From NCBI GenBank assembly GCA_007026445.1, contig VDMD01000057.1:62001-126000 (forward strand): a stretch of 64,000 nt of DNA, in the 5' to 3' direction. The position numbers and the translations under genes are program-made. Positions within the stretch are counted from its first letter, which is position 1, and each line of letters opens with the position of its first letter. The DNA comes from Schizophyllum amplum (taxonomy: Eukaryota > Basidiomycota > Agaricomycetes > Agaricales > Schizophyllaceae). This document shows positions 1-9,978 of the stretch, one piece after another. The notes beneath the pieces were generated by a model. The model searched no databases. It had not been told where the DNA came from and was given only the letters and a program-made list of their open reading frames with translations.

Positions 1-501
1 GGCAGGAGTCACGAGGTCGCACCCGTCGTGCCGTACCGCGATGGCTTGCGGGAGGGCGACCCGGAGACGTCGCCGCAGCTGCACCACGACCTCGAGTCGC
101 GGCTGCACCACGATCTTGAGTCGCGGTTACATCACGACCGCGAGTCGCGGTTGCATCACGACCTCGAATCGCGCGGCGCCGACATCGTCGAACAGGCGCG
201 GGAGCAGACGCGAGAGCGGTTGGTGTCGCACACCGATCTCAAGCGAGTCGACCTGAAAACCGCGCGCGTCGACTTGAAGACCGCGGGCGTCGACCTGAAG
301 ACCGCGAGCGTCGACCTGAAGACCGCGGGCGTCGACCTGAAGACCGCAGGCGTCGACCTGAAGACCACGGGCGTCGTGACCGAGATGGAGGTGACGCCCC
401 TGATCACGGAGGAGACGCCGTTCTTCCATCTCGACCTGCAGGAGGCGGTGCGCGCGGCGGAGGGCGGGCTGCAGGTGCGGCGGGTGCCGTCGTATCGGTG
501 A
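1..501 (+). CDS. C-terminal part of a repeat-rich protein, 5'-truncated by the window edge
   Basis: Frame 1 is open from the first base to a TGA at 499-501, so this is probably the last exon of a gene lying to the left. The protein has two in-frame tandem arrays: four copies of an 8-residue unit (LHHDLESR and variants, 24 bp, 79-174) and six copies of a 7-residue unit (VDLKTAG and variants, 21 bp, 247-372). A short non-repetitive tail (EMEVTPLITEETPFFHLDLQEAVRAA) follows. Charged residues dominate and no domain is recognised. Both repeat units are multiples of three, which preserves the frame and argues for coding. The stop is followed by three further copies of a 23-bp repeat in the putative 3'UTR. 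The family is unknown. It could also be a chance open frame through a GC-rich minisatellite. Confidence 0.45.
   Translation, partial: GRSHEVAPVVPYRDGLREGDPETSPQLHHDLESRLHHDLESRLHHDRESRLHHDLESRGADIVEQAREQTRERLVSHTDLKRVDLKTARVDLKTAGVDLKTASVDLKTAGVDLKTAGVDLKTTGVVTEMEVTPLITEETPFFHLDLQEAVRAAEGGLQVRRVPSYR
79..174 (+). repeat. 24-bp coding minisatellite, 4 copies
   Basis: Four head-to-tail 24-bp units, each encoding LHHD(L/R)ESR, lie inside the left-edge reading frame. Confidence 0.9.
247..372 (+). repeat. 21-bp coding minisatellite, 6 copies
   Basis: Six 21-bp units encode VDLKTAG and close variants in the same frame as the 24-bp array just upstream. Confidence 0.9.
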
Positions 502-2504
502 GGTGGATGCCGTCGTATCGGTGAGGTGAATGCCGTCGTATCGGTGAGGTGAATGCCGTTGGACCAGGGATCTAGTCGGACACCAGTGACGGGAATTGGC
601 TGTATACCTTCATATCTTGACGCACAGACCTTCATATCCTGACGCACAGACCAAAATAAAAAGCAATAGACGCGCGATGTACCTAACTTACTCACGACAC
701 CTCACACTGTACACTATAGACATGGCATGGCATTGGCTATTTACTTACTTATTTTTTGCTGTACCTGTACGTCGGGGAGAACAACAACAACATGACGATG
801 ATTTAGAAGAACAACACGATGTTTGGAAACAACACGATGATTGGAAACAACACGGTAGTTGGAATTACCTTGCTTGCAAGGTCTCTCCACACCCTTAATT
901 CCGGGTACTTTTCAGTACATAAGACCAAATAGTGACTCCTGTCGGCCCAAAAGTCCGAAAAACCAATGTCCAATGCAAGCAAGGTCAACGCCGAGCGCAG
1001 CCGGCACTTCCTCTAGTTGTGAAGACTAGCATGAATATGTGCAAGGACTCGTAGGAGCGGGAAGAGTTGTAAGTATAGGAGTGAACGAATGAGCGGAAGT
1101 AATGAAGGGATAGGATGAAGGAATAGAGCGGGGAGGGGAGGGACGAAGCGGAAAGCAGACGGAATGAAGCGATGAGAGGGAGGAATGAAGCAACGAGCAG
1201 AATGAATGAAGCGACGAGCAGAACAAATGGAGGGACCAGCAGAACAGATTAAGCGACCAGCAGAACAAATGAAGCGACCAGCAGGACAAACGAAGCGACC
1301 AGCAGGACAAACGAAGCGACGAGCTGAAGGAAAGCGCATCCTAAGGCTATTGGTTTCCTGCAAGGCCATCCAGAACGCGATTTGGGACGAGCGAACGTGG
1401 GCAGGGCTTGGGATAGATGAACTCACTGATATAAGCAAAATATAAGTGGGCTCAGTGACAATGAGGAGCGAGGTCAAGTTGAATATTTGCGAGTCTCGTT
1501 CGGAGTCGTGGCGCGAGGCGTACAAGCTACGCTGCGAGGCGTACAAGCTAAGTACGTCGCGCAAGCGTACAAGCTACTGCACGAGGCGTACAGGCTACGC
1601 TGTCAATGCACCGTACTAAACCCCCCATCCGGTGCGCTGGTTCACTGAGCAGTTTTCACTCACCTCCCTATCGCCGCCATCTCGACTCTGCACAGCCCAC
1701 CATGTTCACTGGCACGACGGAAGATGCCAAATCATTTCAGCGTCACCTGGAGGTCTTGGGAAAGGATTTGCATGGAGTGCCGATGGATGCTCAGACGGTG
1801 CCGATGGATGCGGCTCAGACGATGTCGATGGACGCTCAGACGATGAGCATGGTCAAGCGCTGGGTAGTTCGAACAATAGACTATCAGGCAATGGGTGGAG
1901 TCGGCGGAGAAAGTGGCGATGGCGGCGGAGACGATGCAAGGAAGAGACTAATGCGTGAGTATGGTCGCGACAGGGCACAGGAGAGATGCATAAGAGATCG
2001 TTAACCTCGTAGAGCAGGGCTGTTAGTTGCTGCGGCTATCCCCGCTGCCACCATGCATGGTGCGCCTCTGCCGGTACTATTGGCAGCGCTAGGTAAGTGT
2101 ATATCTTCGACGCCGAATGTGCGCTGTACTAAGATCTTTTCAGAGAGCGTCGCTGGTAAGGTTGCGTTAGCTGGGATGATCACTGCCTTTCCGAGATACA
2201 TGGGAGCAAAATTGTAGACCAAGAATTTTGATTGAGAGATTCTGCCATCAATCTCTACATTGTCTACTGGTGTTTGAGCAATGCCGCATCGAGTTGGAAC
2301 TGTCGAGCGAATGACGAGTCATTGAATGAGTCGTCGGGAGACAAAGAGAACATGCGAGCACGTGACCGACGCGTCGCTGGCCACGGTCACGCTTGCGTCA
2401 CAGGCGCCGTCAACGTTGTCCTCGACCATCGCCACCGAAGACGACAATCGCCGAGTGCGTTGCTCGCCGTCGCCCGCGTCGCTCTCGCTGACCAGATTAC
2501 AGAA
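502..2504. other. Intergenic stretch with minisatellites, no supported gene
   Basis: No convincing gene was found between the left-edge reading frame and the kinesin start. The stretch holds several short tandem arrays: a 23-bp unit (488-550), a 22-bp doublet (606-650), an AACAACACGATG-type array (780-860), a ~21-bp unit (about 1200-1330), copies of GCGTACAAGCTA (1513-1602) and an ATGGATGCTCAGACG-type array (1780-1850). Open frames here simply run through the arrays. The last few hundred bases should contain the kinesin promoter, but no clear TATA box was seen. Confidence 0.6.
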
Positions 2505-5500
2505 ATGTCGCGTCTGCCGCGCCTACAGTCATCGCCGACGGCTGGCCCGGCGCCGTCGCTCGCAGCGCCCACAGCCAGTCGCAAACGCAAAGCCATCGCC
2601 GAAGAGGAGGAGGACACCGAGACCGCGCCGCCGGCCACCCGCAAGCGCAAGACCGTCGACGACGACGACGAGCTCGCTGAAGCGCTCGACAAGCCCCGCA
2701 AGCTGCCCGCCATAGGCATCGGCCGCGCACGACCTCTGCAGCCCTCGCGCTCGACCACGAACCTCGCCCGGCCCACGACGCGCTCCATCTCTGGCAGCAG
2801 TCTCGCGCAGTCCACCTCCACGCGCCCCGCGTCCGGCACGGGTCCCAAGCCGCTCACGATGCCCCGCGCCCCCACCCTCGCCCGCTCCACCCGCGGCACC
2901 AGCGCCCCGCCCATCGCCTCCGCCAAGCCACCCTCCCGCTCCTCCTCCTCCACTAACCTCACCCGCCGCCCCGGCGCCGCCCCCACCACCAGCAACGCCG
3001 ACCCCCGCCTCGACGCCCTCCACACCAAACTCGACGCCCTCGAATCCGCGCGCGCCGCCGACCAGGCCCGCGTCCAAGCCGACATGGACGCCGAGCGCAC
3101 CAAGGTCGCCGCCATCCAATCCGCCCTCTCCACCACCCGCGACGAGCACCTCGCCGGCCGCCGCGCGCTCGCCGTCACCCAGGACGCGCTCGCCGACGAG
3201 CAGCGCCGCCGCGTGCGCGAGGTCGAGGACCTCGAGGCCGCCGTGCGCAAGCGGGATCGCGAGCTGCGCGAACTCGGGGACGAGCTCCGGCTTACGCGGG
3301 GCGATCTCGAGCGCGCGAGGGGGGAGGCCGGCGACGCGCGCGCGGCGCTCGCGGCGCAGGCGACGCAGCAGCTGACGGCGGCCGCGCAGTACGCCGCGCT
3401 CGATGCGCAGCACAAGGCGCTGGCGGCGCAGCTGGACGCGCTCACCGCGGGGCGCGCGGATTTGGCGCGGGACGCGGACGAGCTGCGCCGGGAGAACGCG
3501 CGGTTGAAGGAGGAGGCGGTGGCGCACGACGCGCTACGCCGGCGGCTGCACAACGAGATCCAGGAGCTGAAGGGGAACATACGCGTGTTCTGCAGGGTGC
3601 GCCCGCCGCTGGGGGACGAGGGGGATGTGGCGGAGATGGCGTTTCCGGACGATCCGGTGGAGGGTGGCGCGATGTTGCCGGCCGCATCCTCCTCGCTCCC
3701 AACTTCGTCCTCCTCGCTCCCAACTTCGTCCTCGTCGAACCCCGCATCATTTGACCCTCTCACTACCTCTTCCTCCACCTCCAAACCTACCACCTCCGAC
3801 ACCGACGCCCGCCAACTCGTCGTGCGCGCGCCCGGGGAGAGCGCGACGGGCGCGTCGCGCCCGGAGACGCACCAGTTCCAGTTCGATCGGGTGTTCGGGC
3901 CGAGGGCGACGCAGGAGGATGTGTTTGGGGAGGTGGCGCAGGTGAGAGTTTAGTCTGTCTTTCGTCTCCTGATCCGTCCTTCGTCTCCTGATCCGTCCTT
4001 CGTCTCCATACCCCGCCCTGCATCTTCATACCCCGCCCTGCATCGTCATACCCTGCCCTGCATCTTCATGCCCCGCCCTGCATCTTCATACCCCGCCCTG
4101 CATCTTCACGCCCTGCCCTGCATCGTCATACCCTGCCCTACATCTTCATGCCCCGCCCTACATCTTCATGCCCCGCCCTGCATCTTCATGCCCTGCCCTG
4201 CATCTTCATGCCCCGCCCTACACCATATCACTCCTCCCAGACTCTAGACTTTGTATCTACACTGTCCTCTGTCTCTTAACTCCATGCCCACACTGTCCTC
4301 TGTCTCTTAACTTCATGCCCACACTGTCCTCTGTCTCTTAACTTCATGCCCACACTGTCCTCTGTCTCTTAACTTCATGCCCTGCCCCCTGCCTCTCGAC
4401 GATGGTCTTGAAACTAAGCGACGTGCTACGCCCCGAGACTGACCCTCACCTCGTGCTACGCCCTGAAACTAACCCTCGCCTCTCCACAGCTCGCCCAAAG
4501 CGCGGTGGACGGGTACGATGTGTGCGTGTTCGCGTACGGGCAGACGGGGAGTGGGAAGTCGGTGAGTGGAGACGTCTGTTTTGTACTCTTGGCCTACTTT
4601 TTACGGCTGTTTTGTACTCTTGCCGTACTTTGCGTCGTTTGCCTACTTCGTGACCTGTCTCTACTTCGTGGCCTGTCTCTACTTCGTGACTTGTCTCTAC
4701 TTCGTGGCCTTCCCCTACTTCGTAACCTGTCTCTACGTCGTGACCTGCGCAGCCCGTCTCCCACCCCGTCTCCCTCCACCATCCTTACTCCGCCATGTTT
4801 ACTGTATCTCACACCACCCGCCATGTTTACTGTATTTCACACCACCCGCCGTGTTTACTGTATCTCACACCACCCGCCGTGTTTACTGTATCTCACACCA
4901 CGCCCTTACCTCGTCATGTTTACCTTGTGCGTGCTTTGCGTGCCCACCTCTCCCTCCCATGTTCACCTCTCCCGCTTCCCCCCCTCCATCCCCACCCCCA
5001 CCCCCTCTCCCCGCTTCCCCCCACGTCCACACACACTGACTAACCCCCTCTTACACCCTGACTAACCCCCCCTACCTCCAGTTCACAATGGAAGGCGGGC
5101 CCAGCGCATCCACACGGGGCCTCATCCCGCGCGCGGTGGACGCGCTGTTCGAGACCGCGGCCGGGTTGCGGGCGCATGGGTGGGAGTTTGAGTTTGAGGG
5201 GAGGTTTTTGGAGATTGTGAGTGGGTTTTTTCGGTGGGGGAGGGGGGGGGTTGAAAGGGGGGGGGTTGAGGGTTGAAAGGGGGGGGAAGGGCGTTGAAAG
5301 GGGGGTTGAGGGTTGAAAGGGGGGGGGTTGAGGGTTGAAAGGGGGGGGGGTTAAGGGTTGAGGGTTGAAAGGGGGGGTTGAGGGTTGAAAGGGGGGGGGG
5401 TGGGGTGGGGTGTTGGCGATCACCTGCCCGTCTTGATCACCTGCCCGTCTTGATCACCTGCCCGTCTTGATCACCTGCCCGTCTTGATCACCTGCCCGTC

Positions 5501-7950
5501 TTGATCACCTGCCCGTCTTGATTTTCGCCTGCTAACGCCCCCACCTTCAGTACAATGAGACGATCCACGATCTTTTGGCGCCTGTGGATAAGGCGGACGC
5601 ACAGGGACAGGGGCAGGGACTGGGGCAGGGACTGGGACTGGGGCAGGGACAGGGACTGGGGCAAAAACAGGACGCGCAGAAGGAGAAGCACGCGATCAAG
5701 CATGATCCGCGGACGGGGCAGACGGTGGTGACGGGTGAGTGATTTGCGTTGTTTGTCGTGCCCTCCATCCGATTTGCGTTGTTTGTCGTGCCCTCCATCC
5801 GATTTGCGTTGTTTGTCGTGCCCTCCTTCCGTCCTGCTCGCCCCCTTTTTGTATCATCGGTGGTTTCTTTCATCCTTCGTGCGAGTCCTTGTCTTGTCCT
5901 TTCCTGGTCCTTCTTTCTCCTTTCCCACACGCTGCTCCCCTCCCCCTTCTCCCCCTTCTCCCCACACTAACCACCCCTCCCCCTCCCCCTACTTCCTTTC
6001 CCGTCCCCCTTCCTTTGACCCTTCCCCCCCTACTTCCTGTCCCGTCCCCTTCCTGTGCCCTTCCTCCCTTCTCCCTTCGTTCCTTCTTGGCTTTCCCTAT
6101 CCCCTGATCGCTTCCTCTCCCCCCCCCCTTCGCCCTTCTCCCCACGCTAACCCCACCCCCCTCCCAGGCACGACCACCCTCCCCCTCCCCTCGCCCGCCG
6201 CCGTGCGCGGGCTGCTCGCGCGGGCGGCGGCGCGAAGGAGTGTGGCGGCGACGCTGGCGAATGCGCGGTCGAGCCGGAGTCATGCGGTGTTTACGGTTCG
6301 GGTGGTGGGGACGAGGAGGGGTGGGGGAGGGGGATGGACGGCGGGAGGGGGAGGGGGTTCGAACGCAGGGGGTGGGGGTGGTGGGGGTGCGAGGACGAAC
6401 GCAGGGGGAGGGGGTGAGGGAGGTGGTGCCAGGGGCGACGCACGCGCGACGGACGGGTCGACGACGCCGCCTGGTGAACCGCGCACGGCCGCGCCTTCCA
6501 CCGGCACGACCACCGAAACCCGCATCGGCGGCCCCATCGAGACCCGCACCGGCGCCCTCCACCTCGTCGACCTCGCCGGGAGCGAGCGGCTGGCGCACAG
6601 CGGGGTCGGGGACGCGAGCGAGCGGGTGAATGGGGTGAATGTGAGGTTGAGGGAGACGCAGGTGGGTGGGGTTCTTCCTATTATTTTTGTTTTCTTCTTT
6701 GCGGTGTTGGGTATTTGGGTGTTTTGGGGTTGGGTGGGATGGTTTCTTTTTCGTGGGTTTTTCCTTCTTCCTATCTATACGTGTGGGGGATGGGTTTACC
6801 AGGTTTGGGGATGGGGAGGGTGGACGGGGATTGGAGGGGTGGGTATTTGGGGTTTGGGGGTGGGTGGTTTTTTCGAGGATGTGGAAGGGGATGGGAGGGG
6901 TGGTTGTTCGAGGAAGGGAGGCGGTTGGGTGGGTTTGGTTTGGTTGGATGGGTGTTTGGGGATGGGTGGGGAGGAAGGATGGAAAGAACGTACGGGACTC
7001 AATAGCTAACACGCATCCATCCCGTGCAACTCGTGTAGCTAACACGCATCCATCCTTCTAGGCCATCAACAAGAGTCTGAGCGCGCTCGGGGACGTGATC
7101 GCTGCGCTGGGGGAGCGGGGTAGGGAGGGTGGGGAGCGGCATGTGCCGTATAGGAATTCGAAAGTGAGTTGGTGCGGGGAGGGTGTGAGGAGGGGGGGAG
7201 GTGTGGGTGTGCGAGGAGGTGTGGGTGTGCGAGGAGGTGTGGGTGGGGCGTGGGGGTGGTTGGGAGGGGGGAGTCGACTGTTTTTCGACGGCCAAGTCGA
7301 TTCTTCTTCGACGGCCGGGATGTGTGGGGGAGGGAGGTTTGGGTGGGGAGTGGAGGTGGTTGGGGTGTGGGGAGTCGCTCCTGGTTTGCGTATGCGCGGG
7401 TCGCTCCTGGGTTGCGTATGCGCGGAGTCGCTCCTGGGTTGCGTATGCGAGGCGTCGCACGCTGGCTCTGATTTGCGTGTCTTAATTTGCGCGTGCTGAC
7501 CGCCCTTTGCGCGTGCTGACCGCCCGCCTTCGCAGTTGACGTACCTGCTGCAAAACTCGCTGGGTGGGAATTCGAAGACGTTGGTGAGTGGGGGAAGGTT
7601 TTCGGTGTTCTTCGGTTTTTGGAGTTGTTCGGTGTTCGACGCTTTTTGGTTTGCTTGATTCGTTTAGTTTGCTTGATGCTGCTGTTTTCGTTTGCTCCTC
7701 TGCTTTGTTCGCTCGTCCCTTCGTTTTCTGGTCGCTTCGTTCGCTCGTTCGCTTCATTTGCTCGACCCTCTGTGTTGTTCGCCCGACCCCTCGTCTGCCC
7801 TGCCCTACCCTAACACCCCCCCCTTTTCTACAGATGATCGTGAACGTATCCCCGCTCGCGGCGCATTTGGGCGAGACGCTGACGTCGCTGCGGTTTGCGA
7901 CGAAGGTGAACAGTACGACGATTGGGACGGCGAGGAGGACGGTGAAGTAG
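2505..7950 (+). CDS. Kinesin-14 (Kar3/Ncd-type C-terminal motor), 862 aa, 8 exons
   Basis: Minus-end-directed microtubule motor of the spindle/karyogamy type (family knowledge). Exons: 2505-3941, 4490-4561, 5082-5216, 5551-5734, 6168-6661, 7062-7163, 7536-7583, 7834-7950; all junctions are GT-AG and in phase. Residues 1-190 are a basic Ser/Pro/Thr-rich tail and ~200-350 a coiled coil. The kinesin-14 neck ELKGNIRVFCRVRP at ~350 leads into a C-terminal motor. Visible motifs are the P-loop GQTGSGKS (496-503, broken by an intron directly after it), switch I NARSSRSH (~645), switch II LVDLAGSE (~742), and AINKSLSALGDV near the end. Oddities: a Gln-Gly repeat in exon 4 and a ~45-residue Gly-rich insertion between switches I and II, much longer than the usual loop. 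All seven introns are 250-550 nt and filled with minisatellites. ATG 2505 was chosen because it begins the first sustained conserved-looking frame; earlier in-frame codons are not ATG-supported. Confidence 0.93.
3942..4489 (+). repeat. Kinesin intron 1 arrays (20-bp x10; 31-bp x4)
   Basis: Ten exact-length 20-bp units (CATCTTCATACCCCGCCCTG and variants) occupy 4021-4220, then four 31-bp units (ACTGTCCTCTGTCTC...) occupy 4261-4385. A 30-bp doublet follows before the acceptor at 4488-4489. The donor GTGAGA and the acceptor are intact. Confidence 0.92.
4562..5081 (+). repeat. Kinesin intron 2 arrays (18-bp x~6; 28-bp x4)
   Basis: About six copies of an 18-bp unit (TACTTCGTGACCTGTCTC) lie at 4644-4746 and four copies of a 28-bp unit (CATGTTTACTGTATCTCACA...) at 4794-4907. 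A C-rich tail with repeated CTAACCCCC precedes the acceptor at 5080-5081. Confidence 0.9.
5217..5550 (+). repeat. Kinesin intron 3 arrays (G-rich ~22-bp; 17-bp x6)
   Basis: 5228-5405 holds about seven copies of GGGTTGAGGGTTGAAAGGG-type units with G-runs of 3-10. 5418-5519 holds six exact copies of the 17-bp unit GATCACCTGCCCGTCTT. Confidence 0.9.
5735..6167 (+). repeat. Kinesin intron 4 array (30-bp x3) and pyrimidine tract
   Basis: Three copies of a 30-bp unit beginning GATTTGCGTTGTTTGTCGTG lie right after the donor (5741-5830). About 300 nt of C/T-rich sequence follows up to the acceptor at 6166-6167. Confidence 0.85.
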
Positions 7951-9978
7951 GGGTGTTGGAGGATGGTGGAGTAGGCTCAATCGGCATGCACGTTTTGTCT
8001 GTGCGGGGACGTTTTGGGAGTGGTGGGTGTTTTGGGAGTGGTGGGTGGTTTTCGCGGTGAGGGATGGGGAGGGGAGAGGACTTTTTGATAGCCTTGAACA
8101 AGATACCTTGTACTTATTCGCTGTTCTTTCGCGATTCTAGTTGTGGTGCAGCTTTTGCATGACATAGCCTTCGTCGTATGTTCATCTCAGGACACTGAAG
8201 TTAGGGCAAATGTATGTGAATATTCGAGCGAGGACTCGAGAAAGAGTACCCTGATTTCATCCCAGACTGACATGCTGTTGTCGAGTATGTCACCCGTAGG
8301 CTTGGGTGGTCTGAGAAGGCATGGCAAGAGGGCAGGGAATACCAGGCCTTAGATGACAGGTGGGTGTCAAGAATGCGGCGGTAGGTGAAGTTGGTGTTGC
8401 GACCACATTGACAACTGCTATCGTCAAGGCCACAGCTGCTACCTACTCACCGGCGCTTCGTCGCTGCTGATGAGCTCGCCACCCGCGGCGATCTGCTCCT
8501 GAGTCCCGACTTGTTTTGTCTCTGCGATTATATGCCAGTTTGTTTCGCTTCGACGGCTGCCTTGAATTCCGCCTCGACTGCCGCCTTTCCCGCCTCGACG
8601 GCGGCTTCCACTTTCTTCCTGAGTGGTGCTTCGCCACCAGCCCCTACGCACAAAGCCGTCGTCGTACCGGCTGCGCCCGAGTGCTATACGTCCGCCGAGC
8701 CGCTTGCGGGGCTTGCGGGGCGTCGTGTTGAGGAGGGTGACGTGGATCTGTGCGGGGCGCGTGAACAACTTGAAAGGAGAGGTCGAGTCGAAATGCGAAG
8801 ATAGGTCACTCGAGATGCTTTGAAGAGATGTCACTCGAGATGCTTTGAAGAGATGTCACTCGAGATGCTTTGAAGATATGTCACTCGAGATGTGGAGAGG
8901 GTCACTCGAGATGTGAACTGAGCGTGTAAAGAGAGCTGATCCCTCGAAAGGCGTACAAGCAGTCGCTCAAGATGCGCGAAACTCAGAAAAGCGCGTAGCA
9001 GACCCACCTTCAATGGCATCTACCCCGTCATATGCCTCTCGCGGTAGACGGTGTTTTGAGCGGGCGCGGTTAGGCAGGCAGATGCGGCAAGGCCGAGGCA
9101 GCATTTGCCATTCTCACCCGAGTCGACCATCTCCGCTGCCGCGTCCCCTGATTTGGCGCTTTCGTATTCTTGCTCTGCTTTGGCGCTTTCGTATCCTCGC
9201 CCTTCGTTGGCGCTTTCATATCCTCGTCCTTCGTTGGCGCTTTCGTATCATCGTCCTTCGTTGGCGCTTCCGTGCCCTCGTCCTTCTTTGCCTCCCTCGC
9301 TGCCGAGCCCTCGCCCTCCCTGGCTTTCGCATCCAGTTTGTGAGCGTAAAATAAACAAGTCGGACGCGAGCGTAGAATAAGTTTGCAGTGAGCGTAGAAT
9401 AAGTTTGCAGTGAGCGTAGAATAAGTTTGCAGTGAGCGTAGAAGGTAAGTAAGGCTGTCGTGTTCGACCAGCGTCACCCGCGCGACTGTGCATCGTCGCG
9501 ATGTCCAAATGAGTATCCTCCTAGCTCACCGGGGCCGTGCTGGCTCGCAAATCCGACGCAGGCCCGCAAATCCAGCGCAGACTCGCAACCCAACGCAGAC
9601 TCGGAAGCCCGACGCAGACTCGCAAACCCAACACAGACTCGCAAACCCAACACAGACTCGCAAACCCGGCGCAGACTCGCAAGCCCGACGCAGACTCGCA
9701 AGCCCGACGCAAACTCGCAACACGCAGGCGTAGAGTACGATGCAGACTTGCACCGAGTAAATGCAATACCGAGTGCAACTTGCACGAGATTCCGTAACCT
9801 AGTTCCTCTCCCCCTCGCCTCCTCACCGCTCTCCCTCTTCCCCCTCGCCTCCTCTCTCCCTCCCCCTCGCCCCCTCTCCCCTCGCCCTCGCCCACTCACC
9901 ACCTCCCCTCGCCCTCGCCTCCTCTTCCCCTCGCCCCCTACCTCCCCTTACCACCTCCCTCTGCCCCTTCCCCACTCG
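7951..9978. other. Region between convergent kinesin and CWC27 genes; arrays, possible coding remnants
   Basis: No confident gene. On the minus strand, 9130-9350 can read a Lys/Asp-rich repeat (units of KAPTKDED type). 8540-8640 can read an Ala/Glu/Lys-rich helix-like segment (AAVEA repeats), and 8452-8530 a segment ending at a GTGAGT. These could be exons or decayed exons of a low-complexity protein, but no start, domain or consistent splicing was found. Arrays: a 25-bp unit with TCACTCGAGATGC (8790-8910), a ~20-bp unit read as ...TTTGGCGC (9150-9280), AGCGTAGAATAAGTTTGCAGTG x3-4 (9365-9440), and ~10 copies of an 18-bp ACTCGCAAACCCAACACA-type unit (9565-9720). Confidence 0.5.

Noticed and set aside
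1606..2004. 132-codon open frame with DAQTMSM repeats
   Set aside because: Driven by a short array, no domain, no splice or promoter support.
2529..3527. 332- and 471-codon minus-strand open frames opposite kinesin exon 1
   Set aside because: GC-rich antisense shadows of the coiled-coil exon; composition is Arg/Ser/Ala-biased and no domain is present.
5735..7009. 424-codon plus-strand open frame
   Set aside because: Only 6168-6661 is kinesin exon 5; the flanks are introns with canonical GT-AG ends read through by chance.
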